A DNA stretch of 64,000 nt, from contig CM067370.1 of assembly GCA_034401795.1 (NCBI GenBank), positions 67,949,188 through 68,013,187 of the forward strand, written 5' to 3'. How positions within the stretch are numbered: position 1 is the stretch's first letter; each line of letters opens with the position of its first letter. Below, one piece after another: positions 11,492 to 23,957 of this stretch. The notes below the pieces were generated by a model. That model was not told the origin of the DNA, did not search any database, and worked only from the letters and a program-made list of their open reading frames with translations. The DNA comes from Chaetoderma sp. LZ-2023a (taxonomy: Eukaryota; Mollusca; Caudofoveata; Chaetodermatida; Chaetodermatidae). Made by a program: the position numbers and the translations under genes.

Positions 11492-12679
11492 TTAAGTTTT
11501 GATGATCGAGTGTGGTGCAACTTGAAACAGGTCTAGTGATATTTGTTCCAGGAGAATTCTCAGTGGATTGTTAAGTGGAATGAAATGTGAAGCGTCAAGT
11601 ATCAGTCTAGTGGCATCCTCCCCCGTCAGCTCGCTCAGCCTTGGTACATCAGCAGTCTGAAGGATGTCATCTATTCTACGAAGATATGTGACACGAACAC
11701 CTTCTAAGCTCGGGCACAGCAGGATAAAGTGGGTGATTGTTTCAGCTGCCGACTTGCACATTGGGCAGATAGTGCTTTGAGATCGGTCTCGCGTAGATCT
11801 GCCAAACAAGTTATATCGCTGTGTGATTAATTTAACTTTCACTGCTGCTTTTAGGACTGTTAGTGTGTCTGTATTAGTCAGTTCCCAAATAGGATGACAT
11901 CTATTCATGGTGCAGGAGTTCAGGTTGATGAATGATAGTGTTACTTTAGAGGTAGCTTCACTAATTAGATGGTCTCTCCAATAAGCATTGACACTCTGCT
12001 TCAATAGATCTTTCCACATGTCCTTTGACGGCTGGGTTTTCACAAGTTGAAATGCCGACGGGAGCTGATACTGAGAGAGTAGTTGTCTAGCCATTATCAC
12101 CCAACTGTGTGAACCTGAGTCCTTAACGGCAAGTTGACATCGGATAACCTGGGCCTCAATGGAATCTCGTCTGCGGACCATGTTTATAAATAGAGTCAGG
12201 ATTCTCTTGTGCAGTTGGCCTTCTATTGGGATGATACCGAGAAGAAGATATGTGGCAGCATTAGCAGTTGAAGCTGGAAGATGCTGTATCTGTTTCATGG
12301 ATCCTCTATAGTAGTCTTCTAGAAGCTGGGTCTCTGTCTTGGAGAGTATCAGAGTTTCCAAACCATGCAGGAGAACTGGTATGACATATATGTCCCATAT
12401 TTTCCTAGATGTCTTGGGGTTAATTCCGTTAAGGCCATGCATACCTGCTCCTATTAATGCGTATGCCATACGTCGTGCTGTTTGTATGCGTGAACTGACT
12501 GTAAGCAGGCTTCTGGTATCTGTAGTTCTATGGACTCCAAGATGGATTTCATCATCTGATTGTTCCAGTGGATTCCCATTCGGCTTGAAGAAGAGCTCAG
12601 GGTATGGGTAACAAGGGGCTGTTTTCGGAATCACTGCCTTAGTCTTCGTTGAACAGATACCTTTCATTTGCGGCATCAA
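11492..12679 (-). pseudogene. LINE ORF2 C-terminal fragment (thumb and CCHC tail)
   Basis: An open 395-codon frame corresponds to the region after the catalytic core of a LINE polymerase. It includes HLGVHRTTDTRSLLTVSSRI, a thumb-like stretch (YALIGAGMHGLNGINPKTSR, IYVIPVLLHGLE), MKQIQHLPASTANAATYLLL and a C-terminal zinc-binding pattern CPMCKSAAETITHFILLCP (C-x2-C-x8-H-x4-C). The QHLP...A..YLLL and IPIEGQ segments align with the LINE at 13.3-15.1 kb, so both are members of one clade but different families. The catalytic ADD part is not present upstream, so this is 5'-truncated. The first Met has no special meaning. Confidence 0.75.
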
Positions 12680-13250
12680 TCTCAGTGATGGTGAGTAGCT
12701 GTTGTCTTCATTGTCTTCTTCTTGACAATGGAAATTCCGCTCTTACGAGTCTTACCTTCTTTCTTCTATTACAGTACATCAAGCATTCACAAAAACTGCC
12801 ATAACTACGCTACTACAGCGGTTCCCCGGACAGCCGAGGAAATTACAATATCATCATCATCATCATCATCGTCATCATCATCATAGCTTGATTAGTTTTA
12901 TGGATGTATTTAATGTGCATTTGCGTGCTATATATTTTATCACGATCACTGAAACAAGTGAGCCACTACCATTTATAGCTGCAATCTAGATAGCTTTATC
13001 TGAAATGATATTCAAGATTCAAGATTCAAAATTATTTATTTCATGCTTAATATATAGGATATATACATCACATTCGGGCAGTCCATCAAAGGCAGAGCCT
13101 ATGAATCGATGGACCACCTACACATAAAACAAGACATTACAATATATAAGGTGACAACTTCAACTTCAACTTCAACTATGATGTAGTCTCCCTGGTTATC
13201 AGGGTAATGCTAAACTGGTTATCCGCACCGACAACAAAATTAGTAGTTTT
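12680..13250. other. Short stretch with ATC and CAACTT microsatellites
   Basis: It includes an ATC-type microsatellite (12849-12885) and a CAACTT run near 13160-13185. At 13010-13045 is TTCAAGATTCAAGATTCAAAATT, similar to 3' tails of CR1-like LINEs. No gene. Confidence 0.6.
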
Positions 13251-13269
13251 TGCTTTTGCTATGTACAGT

Positions 13270-15130
13270 TCTGTTAGTAGACTTAGCATAAAAGTTCATT
13301 TGTACATCTTTTGTGGAGGTAGTTAAGTTCGCGGGCTCTGTAGTGAAGAGCTCTATAACAGAGCCAGCGAGACATTACTTCTATCGTTTCCGAAATTGAT
13401 GTACTGATGTTGTAGGTACTTCCTTCAGGGGTTGTTAGTGGATTTATGTTCTGAGAATCAAGGGTCAGTGTTAGAAGCTGATGTTCACTAAGCGTTGATT
13501 GGAGAAGGCTTCCCATATATCTCTTATAGCAGACTGCAATTGGGTAGACATGTTTGCACCGAAAGAGAAAGTGAGCTTAGTCCTCTGGTTCAACTTGACA
13601 TATAGGACAGCTATCTGATTCACACCCGGCAGTGAATCTGTTTCTTGTGCTCTGTAGAGTGTAGCATCCAGTGAGAATCTTTGCTTTAATCGTAGCTCTT
13701 TGTACATCTGTTACATCTGATGAATTAGTGCACATATGGTGTGAAATACCAATCTGACACTTCGCTATACATAGGTGCTGCAGAGTGCTCTTACTATGGG
13801 CTTCGTCGTGGAGTGAATTGGTCCAGAAGGAGTTGACATTACTACCAACTTTGGTACTCCATGTTAATTTCTCTACAGGATTCTCTAGAAGGTGGAGTGG
13901 ACTGTCCAAATTGTACTTCTTGAATAAGGCAGCAACCATTGAAAACCAGCTCCTTTATATTAGTTGAGTCATGATGAGCTGACGATATGATAATTTTGCA
14001 ATAGTAGAGTCTTGTTGATGCGCTATTGCTCCAAATAGAGTTAACCGCCTAGCATCAATTTCTGCTTCTATGGGTCTAGCTTCTAGTAGAAGATATATGG
14101 CTGCTTTCGCACAGGTTTTCGGGAGATGCTGTATATATCTGAGAGTGCTCCTGTGGAATAGTTCTAGGGCATCCATCCCCTTCTGCTTTATCCATATTGA
14201 TTCGAGCCCATGTATATAGCAAGGTAGGATATAAGTGGTGTACAGTTTGTAGGCTACTGTTGGTGGAAGATCATTAAGTCTGTGTAAACCGATTTCCATG
14301 AGCATATATAGTGTACGTCGCCCTTTACTAATTCTATCACTGATGAATGATGACAGCTGAGATGAAAGATTGATATTTCTGGTCAGACCTAAATGCGTGA
14401 ACTCTTCACAGACAGTAACTGGGTTTCCATTAAGATGCCAGTAGTGACTGCTGCTCCAAGTATCTGATGGGATGCTGGTGTTGATGCTGGTGTTGAAGAC
14501 AGAAATAGTCGTTTTAGTAGGATGGAGCTTATATCTTTCGTAATTAGCATATGACTGGACTATAGACAGACTGAGTTGAAGATCATTGGTCGTGTCAGAC
14601 ATAAACACCAGGTCGTCAGCACAGGCCACTCTGTCAATGTATATTGTACCAATCTTTAGGCCTGAGTTTTTCTGGCCAAGATCTAATAGCAGGGCATTGA
14701 TGTAGATGTTATAGTCATAGGCACTGGTCACGCCTCCCTGTCTAACGCCCTGATAGACCGCAAAGGGACTACTTATAAGATCCTCATATTTAATCTTTGC
14801 AGCTAGGTTCTTGTATGATAGCATTTTCAGTTGTAGTCAATTCCCGCGAAGGCAGTAGTTATGATACTTTCTAATTAACGAGTCATGGTTTACGACATTG
14901 AATGCTTTTTGTGCATCAACACTTGCCACATAGAGCGCTGAATGCCGATTCTTGGCATGGAGGATTGCTTCAGTGATGATAACTGCTGCCATAGCTGGTG
15001 ATGCATTTGCAGTGAACCCATACTGAAGATCATCTTGTACACTGACAGCTGATATAAACATCTGTAATATAATAATAACGCCTGTATAGGCGTAAGCACA
15101 GGACGGAACAACATATATATTTGTACCATT
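13270..15130 (-). mobile_element. LINE fragment with reverse transcriptase and CCHC tail
   Basis: This minus-strand LINE is broken into three main pieces. 15061-14837 encodes MAAVIITEAILHAKNRHSAL and VASVDAQKAFNVVNH (motif A). 14824-13955 encodes VYQGVRQGGVTSAYDYNIYI (motif B), ACADDLVFMS (motif C), the thumb, and LRYIQHLPKTCAKAAIYLLL. 13939-13577 encodes the tail with CPICQVEPED. It shares the thumb and tail architecture with the 11.5-12.7 kb fragment. Frame changes lie near 14830 and 13945. No endonuclease part was seen above 15130. Confidence 0.8.
13955..14824 (-). pseudogene. LINE reverse transcriptase core fragment
   Basis: An open 289-codon frame holds reverse transcriptase motif B (QGVRQGGVTSAYDY), the catalytic ADDLVFM motif and the thumb region with GLHRLNDLPPTVAYKLYTTY and HLPKTCAKAAIYLLLEARPI. 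It is the best preserved part of the 13.3-15.1 kb LINE. A flanking frame change at each end separates it from motif A and from the zinc-binding tail. Confidence 0.8.
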
Positions 15131-16013
15131 TTGTCCTAGAGTGTTCTACATATAAACGATCTTCATAATATTTTGTAATTGTCTTCCATCTAGGATGTTT
15201 ATTCTAGATTCATGGATTTTAATATGGTAAATTGGGAGCGGGGGTGGCAGGGGATGGGAGGAGGGGGAGGGGTGCTCAACAATAATATAGCAGTATTAGA
15301 GTGAGAAAGTTGTTGGTGGATATGACTGTAGACAAGTATTTTGTTTGAGGTAGACTATCGACATCTTATATGTTCACTGAGAAAAAGGAATATCAGATGA
15401 ATGTTCAAGCTGATTGAGATCTGGTAGGGATCATCTATTTCGGTTCATTTCATGCTTTTCATCGTGGCATGGCTCTCCTGAATTTACACCTACCACACTG
15501 ATGGCAATATTCCATCTTCTATTATATCTAGAGCAGAGAAACTGGCGCACAATATACAGCACATTTGGTGGATGATGGTGCTGTTTATGACTGCAGCATC
15601 TTCCACCAAACCTGCCTAAAGAATGAAGCACCAGATCCTCTGCTTTATTTTGAAAATTGATAACCCTGCCATCTGGGCTGGGGTTAGGGAAGAAGCGATG
15701 CATACACTATTATGTAGAATTGTCACTTATTTCACCTGTATTTATTAACATGAAAGAATAATCATAAAAAATATGATAAATTATGTTTGCCTCATTTTTT
15801 TGCCCAGCAGTGTAAGTATTTTATGACATTTCCGTCCTGTCTGTCCATAGTTCCTACAACGTCTAGATCCGCATCACCTATCTTTTTGGAGGATGGAAAA
15901 TGCCACAATTATGACAATCATTTGTGTAGGAAGGCAGTGATTCAAATGGTGTCCACTATCCCATCTTAGAATGAAGTCCAAACATTACAGGTTTTCTTAG
16001 TACCAATCTAGCT
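15131..16013. other. Unassigned stretch, G-rich tract near 15236-15275
   Basis: It has a purine-rich tract (GGGAGGAGGGGGAGGGG) near 15250. A 90-codon minus frame at 15703-15431 matches nothing I recognise. No support for a gene. Confidence 0.4.
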
Positions 16014-17885
16014 TTTAAAACAAGAGGCCAAAGGGGCTTGTATCGCTCACCTGGACCATAGGATTCAAATAGAATGGTCATTGTCAATAAGTAGAACTTT
16101 AATGAGTTGAGCAAAATTGCAATAAGAAAACAGAGGCGATGTTTCTGTATGTATCAACCTCTCATGAACACACTTTAATGGCCCTTAGCCATCAATATCA
16201 TATCTCCCAAAGTTCGGCCCAATCCGGTCAGTGGCTCTGGAAACGAAGTTGCTTTCATGAAAACCAAGTCATTCAAGATGGCCGCTCAACCACTTGGCAA
16301 ATCAAATTCCCTTGAACAAACTTGGTTCAGTCCGTGCCTTAAATGATATTTTATGAATCAATCGCTCAAAACAGTTTCGGCGAAGATTTTTATGACATTT
16401 CTAAAAATCGCCCAAAGTCCAAGATGGCTGTCAGCCAAATTGGCCGACCGGCTTTGTTTGAACAAACATGGGTCTCTATGCCCTAAGAATGCTTCCTGCC
16501 AAATATATTTGAAATCAGTCCAGTGGTTCTCGAGACGACATTACAAATATCCCATTGCTTTAGTATGGGAGATTTTGGCAGGAAAAAGATCCAAGATGGC
16601 TGCAAAACCGTTTATCCGACAGTTTGAAAAATGGCAAATACGAAATCAGAATACCCACAAACATATATAAAACCAATTTCGGCCTCAAAATCCACCAAAT
16701 AAAAAATCCGATATGTCCGCCAAACACGCTACATTTTGATTGGCACACGGCGGCCATGTTTTGGTTTTTTTTGTTACCTTCCCTTGAACAAACTTTAATG
16801 GTGCTTAGTCCCTAATCATATCTCCCAAATTTTGGCCTGATCCCTTCAGCGGTTCTGGAGAAGCCATTTTCGGGAAAACTAGGTCATCCAGATTGCTGCA
16901 GAACCATTTGGTCAATCAAGTCCTCTTGAACAAACTTGGCCTACCTCTTGCCCTAGATGATGCTTCGTGAGTTTTGAATCGATTCCCCCAGCGGTTTCAG
17001 AAAAGAAGATTTTTAAAGACGTTTCCTAAAATCGGCCAAAATCCAAGATGGCCGCCTGCCAAATTGGCCGATCGGGTTCATTTGAACAACATCGATCCCT
17101 ATGCTGTAAGGATGCTTCCTGCCAAATATAATTGAAATCGGCCTAGTAGTTCTCGAGAAGAAGACATTTTAAATTTCCCATTGCTTTAGTATGGGAACCT
17201 TTGGCGGGAAAATAATCCAAGATGGCCGCCAAACCGTTTATCCGACAGTTTCCAAAATGGCAAATTTGAGCTCAGAATACCCAAAACATATATAAAACCA
17301 ATTTCGGTCTCAAAATCAATCAAATAAAAAAATCCAATCTGGCCGCCAAACACGCTACATTTTGATTGGCCCACAGCAGCCATGCTTTCTGATGGATTAA
17401 CTTCCCTTGAACAAACTTTAATGGTGCTTAGTCCCTAATCATATCTCCCAAATTTTGGCCTGATCCCTTCAGCAGTTCTTGAGAAGTCATTTTCGGGAAA
17501 ACTAGGTCATCCAAGATGGCTACCAAACCATTTGGCCAATCAAGTCCTCTTGAACAAACTTGGCTTGCCTCTTGGCTCTTACCCTAGATGATGTTTCATG
17601 AGTTTTGAATTAATTCCCCCAGCGGTTTCGGAGAAGAAGATTTTTAAAGACGTTTCCTAAAATCAGCCGAAATCCAAGATGGCCACCGGCCATATTGCCC
17701 GATCGGCTTCATTTGAACAACCTTGGATCCATATGCCATAAAGATACTTCCTGCCATATATAATTGAAATCGGCTCAGTGGTTCTTGAGAAGGTATTTAA
17801 AGGAATAGTTGACGGATGGACGGACACACGACGGGCGGACACCACGGCATAAGCTCACTTGACCTTTCAGACCAGGTGAGCTAAA
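16014..17885 (+). repeat. AAGAGGCC-type repeat with about three tandem 620-bp units
   Basis: It begins AACAAGAGGCCAAAGGGGC, with TATCGCTCACCTGG next, and ends CACGGCATAAGCTCAC...CCAGGTGAGCTAA. CATATCTCCCAAA recurs near 16199, 16818 and 17441, giving units of about 620 bp. Each unit contains AAGATGGCCGCC-type words, GTTTATCCGACAGTTT and TTGAACAAACTTGG. No coding. Repeats with these ends are common in molluscan DNA (recalled knowledge). They behave like non-autonomous mobile elements. Confidence 0.85.
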
Positions 17886-18190
17886 AATGAAGGGGATATT
17901 ACAATGGCCTCTCCATGTCCATCCAACTGTCTGTCTGGATATCCCCTCCAAGAGGCACGGTACCAAGCGGGGCCAGACTTTTCCAATATTTGAACACATA
18001 AACTGCTCTGCCTCTCCCGACCCGCCAGTCTGTCCAAATATCTGTCACAGGGGAGGCTTAAGTCAGAGCAGACTCGGACTGGCCTGTGTGTAACAAATTA
18101 GCCCATTTTAATGTCTGTCGGTCGTGCATATGCAGGTGGTGGGGAGGGACTGACTGACTGATTCAATGCCTTCAATTTGCCCACTAAATT
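17886..18190. other. Spacer between opposed AAGAGGCC repeats
   Basis: About 300 bp of sequence unlike its neighbours, with CTGTCTGTCTGG and similar words. No gene seen. Confidence 0.5.
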
Positions 18191-19110
18191 CAGCTCACCT
18201 GGCCTAAAAATCCAAGTGAGCTTTATGCCATGGTGATCGTCCATTGTGTGACCATCCGTTGTCCATTAGCTTTTCGTTCAAATAACTTCTCAAGGACCAC
18301 TGGGCCGATTACAATTATATTTCACCGGAAGCATCCTTACGGCATATAGATTCAATTTTGTTTAAAAGAAGCCGATCGGCCAACTTGGTTGGTGGCCATC
18401 TTGGATTTTCGCCGATTTAAAAAGTCTTAAAAAATATTTTCCGAAACCATTGGGGTCGATTGAAAACTCATAAAATATCATCTAGGGCAAGAGCCGAACC
18501 AAGTTTGTTTAATGGAACTTGATTGGCCAAATTGGTGACCATCTTGGATGACCTAGATTTTGTGAAAACGACGTCTTCTGAGTGTTCTCCAAAACCTCTG
18601 AACAGATCGGGCGGAAATTTGAGAGATATGCTTAGGGACTAGGAGCCATTAAAGTCTGTTCGATGGAAGTTGATACATCATAAAACATGGCCGCCATGGA
18701 CCAATCAAAATGAAGCATGTTTAGTGGCTGTATGGATTTTTTATTTTGAAGCCAAAAATAGTTTTATGCGGTTTTTGGGTATTCTGATTTCAAATTTGCT
18801 ATTTTCTAAATTGTCGGACAAATGGTTTGGTTTCCATCTTTGTTCTTTTTCCAGCCAAAATTTCCCATACTAAAGCAATAGGACCTTTTTTTTTTATTGT
18901 TTTCTTCTCGAGAACCACTGGACCAATTTCAAGTATTTCCTTTTCATCCGTCATCCGTCCACTGGGCCGACTACAATTATATTTGGCAAAAATGCATAGA
19001 GATCCAAGCTTGCGCAAATGAAGCCGATCGGCCATCTCGGTTTTTGGCTGATTTTTAGAAACGTCTTTAAAAATCTTCTCCGAAACCTCTTGGGGATCGA
19101 TGTATGATGA
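18191..19110 (-). repeat. Inverted copy of the AAGAGGCC-type repeat
   Basis: It begins CAGCTCACCTGGCC and AAGTGAGCTTTATGCCATGG, the complement of the right end of the 16.0-17.9 kb repeat. It continues with the complements of the same internal words (CATCTTGGATTTTCGCC, AAATTGTCGGACAAATGG), about 1.4 units long. Together with 16014-17885 it forms a large imperfect inverted repeat around a 300-bp spacer. Confidence 0.8.
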
Positions 19111-19665
19111 TAGGTCAGCGTGACATACTTTTCACAGTTCATTGAACATTTGTCAGTGCTGTAGTTTCCAGAGTTTATGATACATGTATATGGAGACTGA
19201 ACTTGCATGGATGCGTCTTAGGGAGATGGTGTGCAGTGTATGAAAAGTAGGTTTGCGTGATCTAGCTTTGACCTACTTTTCATGGTTCATTGAACAAAAT
19301 TTTTGTTCAGGCTGTAGTTTCAATAGTTTTTGGTATACAGGAACTAAGCTGGATATCTGGGCGCATATTAGGGAGGTGTGCAGTGTATTCAAAGTAGGTC
19401 AGTCTGACCTACTTTTCATGGATCACTGAAGATTACAAAAGAATTTTGTCCGGGCTGTAGTTTCAAAACCTTTTGGTGCATGGGAACTAAACTTGGTGTA
19501 TAAAGACTGCATTATATGCTAAAGATGTGTTGCATATGAAAGTGGGTCAGCATGACCCCCTTTGCACGGTTCACAGAACATTACAGAACGTCTTTTTCCC
19601 GGCTGTAGTTTCAAGAGTTGTTGCAATATTGGAACTAAACTTGGCAGAGAATTTTTTCCAGGCGA
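19110..19665. repeat. Tandem array, unit about 150 bp, four degenerate copies
   Basis: Each unit has GACCTACTTTTCATGGTTCA, then GGGCTGTAGTTTCAA, then GGAACTAAACTTGG, then GTGCAGTGTAT. Copies begin near 19115, 19255, 19405 and 19545. They have diverged from each other by scattered changes. A related array in the opposite orientation lies at 36650-37110. Confidence 0.75.
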
Positions 19666-20230
19666 TAGTTTTAAGTGTCTCTACAGAGTATGCCTTCGGG
19701 AAGCATACAACAGTTTACTAACATGCCTTGTATTTGTTGGACTTTAGGATCACCTTTGCTTGGCAATGCAAAGCACGGCACAGTTCCCTTGACAATTTCT
19801 GGAGTTTTGATTGCCTCTTAGAATTGTAATATGTAGGATTTTGAGTGAAGATCTTACTGGTGTCCTGAAGGTGTCATTTGCTTTATAACATCTAGCTCAG
19901 TGTAATATCTCAAGTCCTAAGGAATATTATCCAAAGGATCTTTAATCTGGATCACTGCCAACATCTACAAATCCTAAAATATTTTTTTGAATGTCAAGTT
20001 CCGTTGTTGTGTTCAAATTTGAGCCAAACCCATTAAACGGATCTGTGACAATAGTTTTTGAGATACAATTCCAGACACACAAGCAGACCTAATTTTAATA
20101 CGCTGAAGTAACTGTAAATCTGCGATGACTGGGTATTAAGGAGTATTATAAACCCTCTTCTCATATGATCATTGACCATGTCTGATGCTGATCTGATTAA
20201 AAGTCTAAGTGTTGTCACAGTTCAAAGATC
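19666..20230. other. Unassigned stretch
   Basis: No gene or clear repeat unit recognised. Confidence 0.4.
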
Positions 20231-21310
20231 CATAGTTGAAATTCCCATACTTTTACACAGGGTATGGAAAAGCTGATTTCTTGAAAACCGATAGCCTTGA
20301 CCCTAAAGTATAAAATAATGTGTCTTGATTTGCTGTAGTAAATTTTTTTACCAAAATCAAGGAAAATGCCATTTAATGTAAAATAAAGGACAGATTAATG
20401 AATTTAACGTAAAGGGGAGACAATTCATGCAAAAAACTCATAATTTTTTTTGGTCATCAATTACCTCCCTTTACCTGTTGAAGATGGCAAAGTGCAGGTA
20501 ACTTATGCCAAACATGAAAACTGGAAAGCTTTACTTATGAATGACCTTGACCTCAACGGCCATATTAAAATTTTTATTGGAAACTTTAGATCTCTCAATG
20601 TTCTAGAATCTGGCCAGGTTTGAAGAGAATCGGAAGAAAACTACAGGAGATAACACTGTTCCAATATTGTTCCCATAGGTTTACTATGGAGATATGTGGC
20701 ACCCATAAGCTGATTTTCTCGAAAACTGGTTAAAAGAAAAAATGTGAAAAAATTTAAATTTTCACCGCGAGTTCATTTCTGCAAAGGAATTTTTGGGTCA
20801 CTTTGACCCCAAAAGGTGCGCCTGGTCCTCATTTTTTTTTTAAATTTTTCATCCTGAGTTTACATCTGCAAAAAACGAAAACTGGTACTTTTGCCCAAAA
20901 TATTTTCATGTCGGCCATCCTGCCCAAGTGTGGGAGTGATCCGCTCAAAACTAGTTGTAGTAGCACTTCAAACATCTATTTGAAATCCTCATACATTTCC
21001 GATGGGAGTTTTTCCATGCATTGTGGGGGCAAAAGTCTGGCGCCCATTTTGAAAAAAATATTAATTAAAAAAACAAATGGCCATTGGTAACATCCTCAGC
21101 AAGTATGGTAGTGATCCGTTGAAAACTCTAGCTGTAGTATCACTTCAAAGATCAATTTTGAAATTCCACATACCACGTAGCTCGAAAACTGTTGGATGGA
21201 TCCAAAATAAAAGTAATAGCCATCGAGTGTTATGGGCCCTTGAAGTTGACCAAGTTTGGAGCCGATCGGATGAAAACTGTAGGAGAAGATAGCTCCTAAA
21301 CTTTTGGGAG
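20231..21310. repeat. Degenerate interspersed repeat with TTTGACCCC and GAAAACTGT words
   Basis: Several loosely repeated blocks share CTGATTT(C)TCGAAAAC, AAGTGTGGGAGTGATCCG / AAGTATGGTAGTGATCCG (near 20925 and 21100), AGTAGCACTTCAAA / AGTATCACTTCAAA and GAAATCCTCATACATT / GAAATTCCACATACCA. The 20900-21020 and 21080-21200 blocks align with a period of about 170 bp. No coding. Confidence 0.6.
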
Positions 21311-21318
21311 AATCGCAG

Positions 21319-21322
<4 letters not shown>

Positions 21323-21356
<34 letters not shown>
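21323..21356. repeat. TAA microsatellite
   Basis: About eleven uninterrupted repeats of a TAA-type trinucleotide, directly before the 135-bp array. Confidence 0.95.
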
Positions 21357-21357
<1 letters not shown>

Positions 21358-21479
21358 TTTGATACAAAACTTATTTATTTCTGACATATCTGATTGTTTT
21401 GGAAAATACACGTATATAAATTCTAATGTTACAAATGTAAAGTTGTTGTGCCCTGCCAAAAGATTTCCGGGGTGTTATG

Positions 21480-22720
21480 TGATGCCGATGTGCGGTCAAG
21501 CAGATTGGCGGATGACAGAGTAGTTTCTGGACGATAACTCCATTACCATTTATCCGTTCACTTTGAAATTTCAAAGGGTGGTTGAAGTACGTATGGGGAA
21601 GAAACATATCGAAATTGACGATGATCCGAAATCCAAGAGTGTCACCGGCGGCCATCTTCAAAATTGGTTTCCGGATGATAACTCTTATCGTTCATCGGAT
21701 CGCTTTGAAACTTCATATTGTGGTTAGACGAGGTCTTCCCAGGGAAGAAGCCTATCGAAATTGGTGATGATCCACAATCTAAGATGGCCACCAGCCACTG
21801 TCGCCATCTTGAAAGTTGGTTTCTGGATGCTAGTTCTGTTACCGTTTATTGGATCATTTTGAAACTTCATAGGGTGGCTGGGATATGTCGTGTATAAGAA
21901 AGCTATCGCAGTCGACGATGGTCCAAAATCCAAGATGGTCGCCAGTCACCGGATGACATCTTGAAAATTGATTTCCAGATGCTAGCTGTTACCATTTATC
22001 GGATTGCTTTTATACTTCACAGGGTATTTGCTCTAGTTCTGAAGAAGAAACCTATCGAAATCAACGATAATCTGAACTCCAAGATGGCTGCCATCTTGAA
22101 ACTGGTTTTTGGACGATACCTCCATTACCATTTATGGGGTCACTGAAACTTCATAGGGTGTTTGGGATGGGTCTGGATAAGAAACATTGAAATTGACGAT
22201 GATCCAAATCCAAGATTGCCACCAGACATTGGCACCGATCTTGAAAATTGGTTTCTGAGTTCCATTAAAGTTTACCAGATCACGTTGAAACTTTATAGTG
22301 TTCTTGGACTAAGTTTGGGGAAGAAACCTATTCAAATCCAAGATACTCGCCTTGGCCATCTTGAAAATTGGTTTGCGGATAATAACTCCATTATCGCTTA
22401 TCAGATTGCTTTGGAACTTCATAGGATGACTGGACTAGGTCTGAGGAATAAACATATCAAAATCTCCCATGATCCTAATTCCAATATGGCCGCTTATCGG
22501 ATCACTTTGAACTTCATAGGGTTCTTGGACGAAGAAAGACGAAATCGAAGATGATCCGAAATGCAATATAGCCGCTAGCCACTGGTGGCCATCTTGAAAA
22601 TTGATTTCCGTATGATAACTCGATAACCATTTAGTGGACTGCTTTGAAACTTCATAGGATGACTGGTCTACGTCTGTGTAAGGAATCACTATTGTCTGAA
22701 CTCTCATTCATTGGTTTGTC
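21480..22720. repeat. Tandem array, unit about 135-150 bp, eight or so copies
   Basis: Recurring order: CATCTTGAAAATTGGTTTC, then GGATGATAACTC, then CCATTTATCGGATC, then TTTGAAACTTCATAGGGTG, then AAGAAACCTATCGAAAT, then GATGATCCAAAATCCAAGATGG. Copies are seen near 21545, 21665, 21810, 21965, 22105, 22235, 22365, 22480 and 22590. The units differ by many substitutions and short gaps, so the array is old. Confidence 0.85.
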
Positions 22721-23955
22721 ATCATGGCGGGATATTATGCGTCGTTTGCGGAGCTCTTGTAATCTATTACACTTCTCTAAACTAGTATTATACATTTGAT
22801 CACCTAATAACATTACTGCTGATATTGCACACTATTTATCAGCACACTACGAGGACGCTCAACTAAACATTTCTAAACTTTGTCCGTTTACAATCTAGAT
22901 ACTACAAATTATCGATGATGCAAGATATATTTCAAGAAATATTATGTCGAAACAATTTGACTGAAAGCTGGTACTGGCTTTTTTCAAAATAATCTATAGC
23001 TTATTGTTATAGCTGTTTTAACATAGTCACTGACTTTTCACTGGTTAAATAACATAACAGTCTAGAATTGGATAGCGTTTAAATGATGCTAATTACCTGC
23101 CTGCTGCAAGCAACATGACAGTAATTTCAATTAACAAGAACCTTAACCCTGCAAAGTATTTTGAAAATAATCTGACTGATAGTTGTTTTTGACTTAGTCA
23201 CAACAACTGTTAGACTAATTGTGTTCAATATGTTCAATGTGTTAAATATCGTAATGGCTCGGGTAGTTAAAATGTCCATATTACCATGACTAAGTGTTAC
23301 CGCTCGCAGTGGACAAGGTACAGTGGAGAAAGTTGAAGAAAAGCTGATGGGGGGGGGGAAGAAGTTTTCACTTCTTCAGGTGCGGAACAGTCACCAATCA
23401 TCATCAAGGGATGTCACTACCGATGCGATGCATGGCTGGTTTTGTTTGCTCATAATAGCCACTAGGAGTTTAGATTTTGATGTTTTCAATATGATCAGGC
23501 TAGTTTTTCTGGTTGGTCATAAAGACTTGAACTTACCATTCTCTATGCGGATCTTGATATGAGCACGGCCACATGCACGTGTCTAAATGGTATCACTGAG
23601 AAGCCCATCTTTCCACACCCAGTAAGAAATATTAGTCTGGCCTTGTTCAAAGTTAAATTTTTCCACTTTCTAATATTGTAAACTGATTTTCAAAAATATT
23701 CAAGTACACTGTGGAATGCTTGTCTTGAAATTGAGTTTCTGTGATTTCATCAGCGGAGTCATTTTCAGTAGTAACGATCTAAGGGAAAATGTTTTAAGGT
23801 TTGTTCTTTTATCATTGTCATGCAATTTAGAATCTCAGATTCAATACAAATATGTCTGATAAAAAATGGCAATCAAACCACGCACTCGTTCAGAAGTCCC
23901 GGGACACATACAGTTATTATCAGGGCCGAAGCTAGGGCTCCGTGAGCCCTGCACA
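22721..23955. other. Unassigned AT-rich stretch with a hairpin-family remnant
   Basis: No gene recognised. At 23145-23225 a sequence resembles the GTTGAATATTTTGAA hairpin family (AAGTATTTTGAAAATAATCTGACTG) in degraded form. A G-run lies at 23349-23358. Confidence 0.4.
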
Positions 23956-23957
23956 AT

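Noticed and set aside
16353-16815. Frames in the AAGAGGCC repeat as genes
   Set aside because: The same frames are broken in the other units of the array, so there is no sign of coding constraint.
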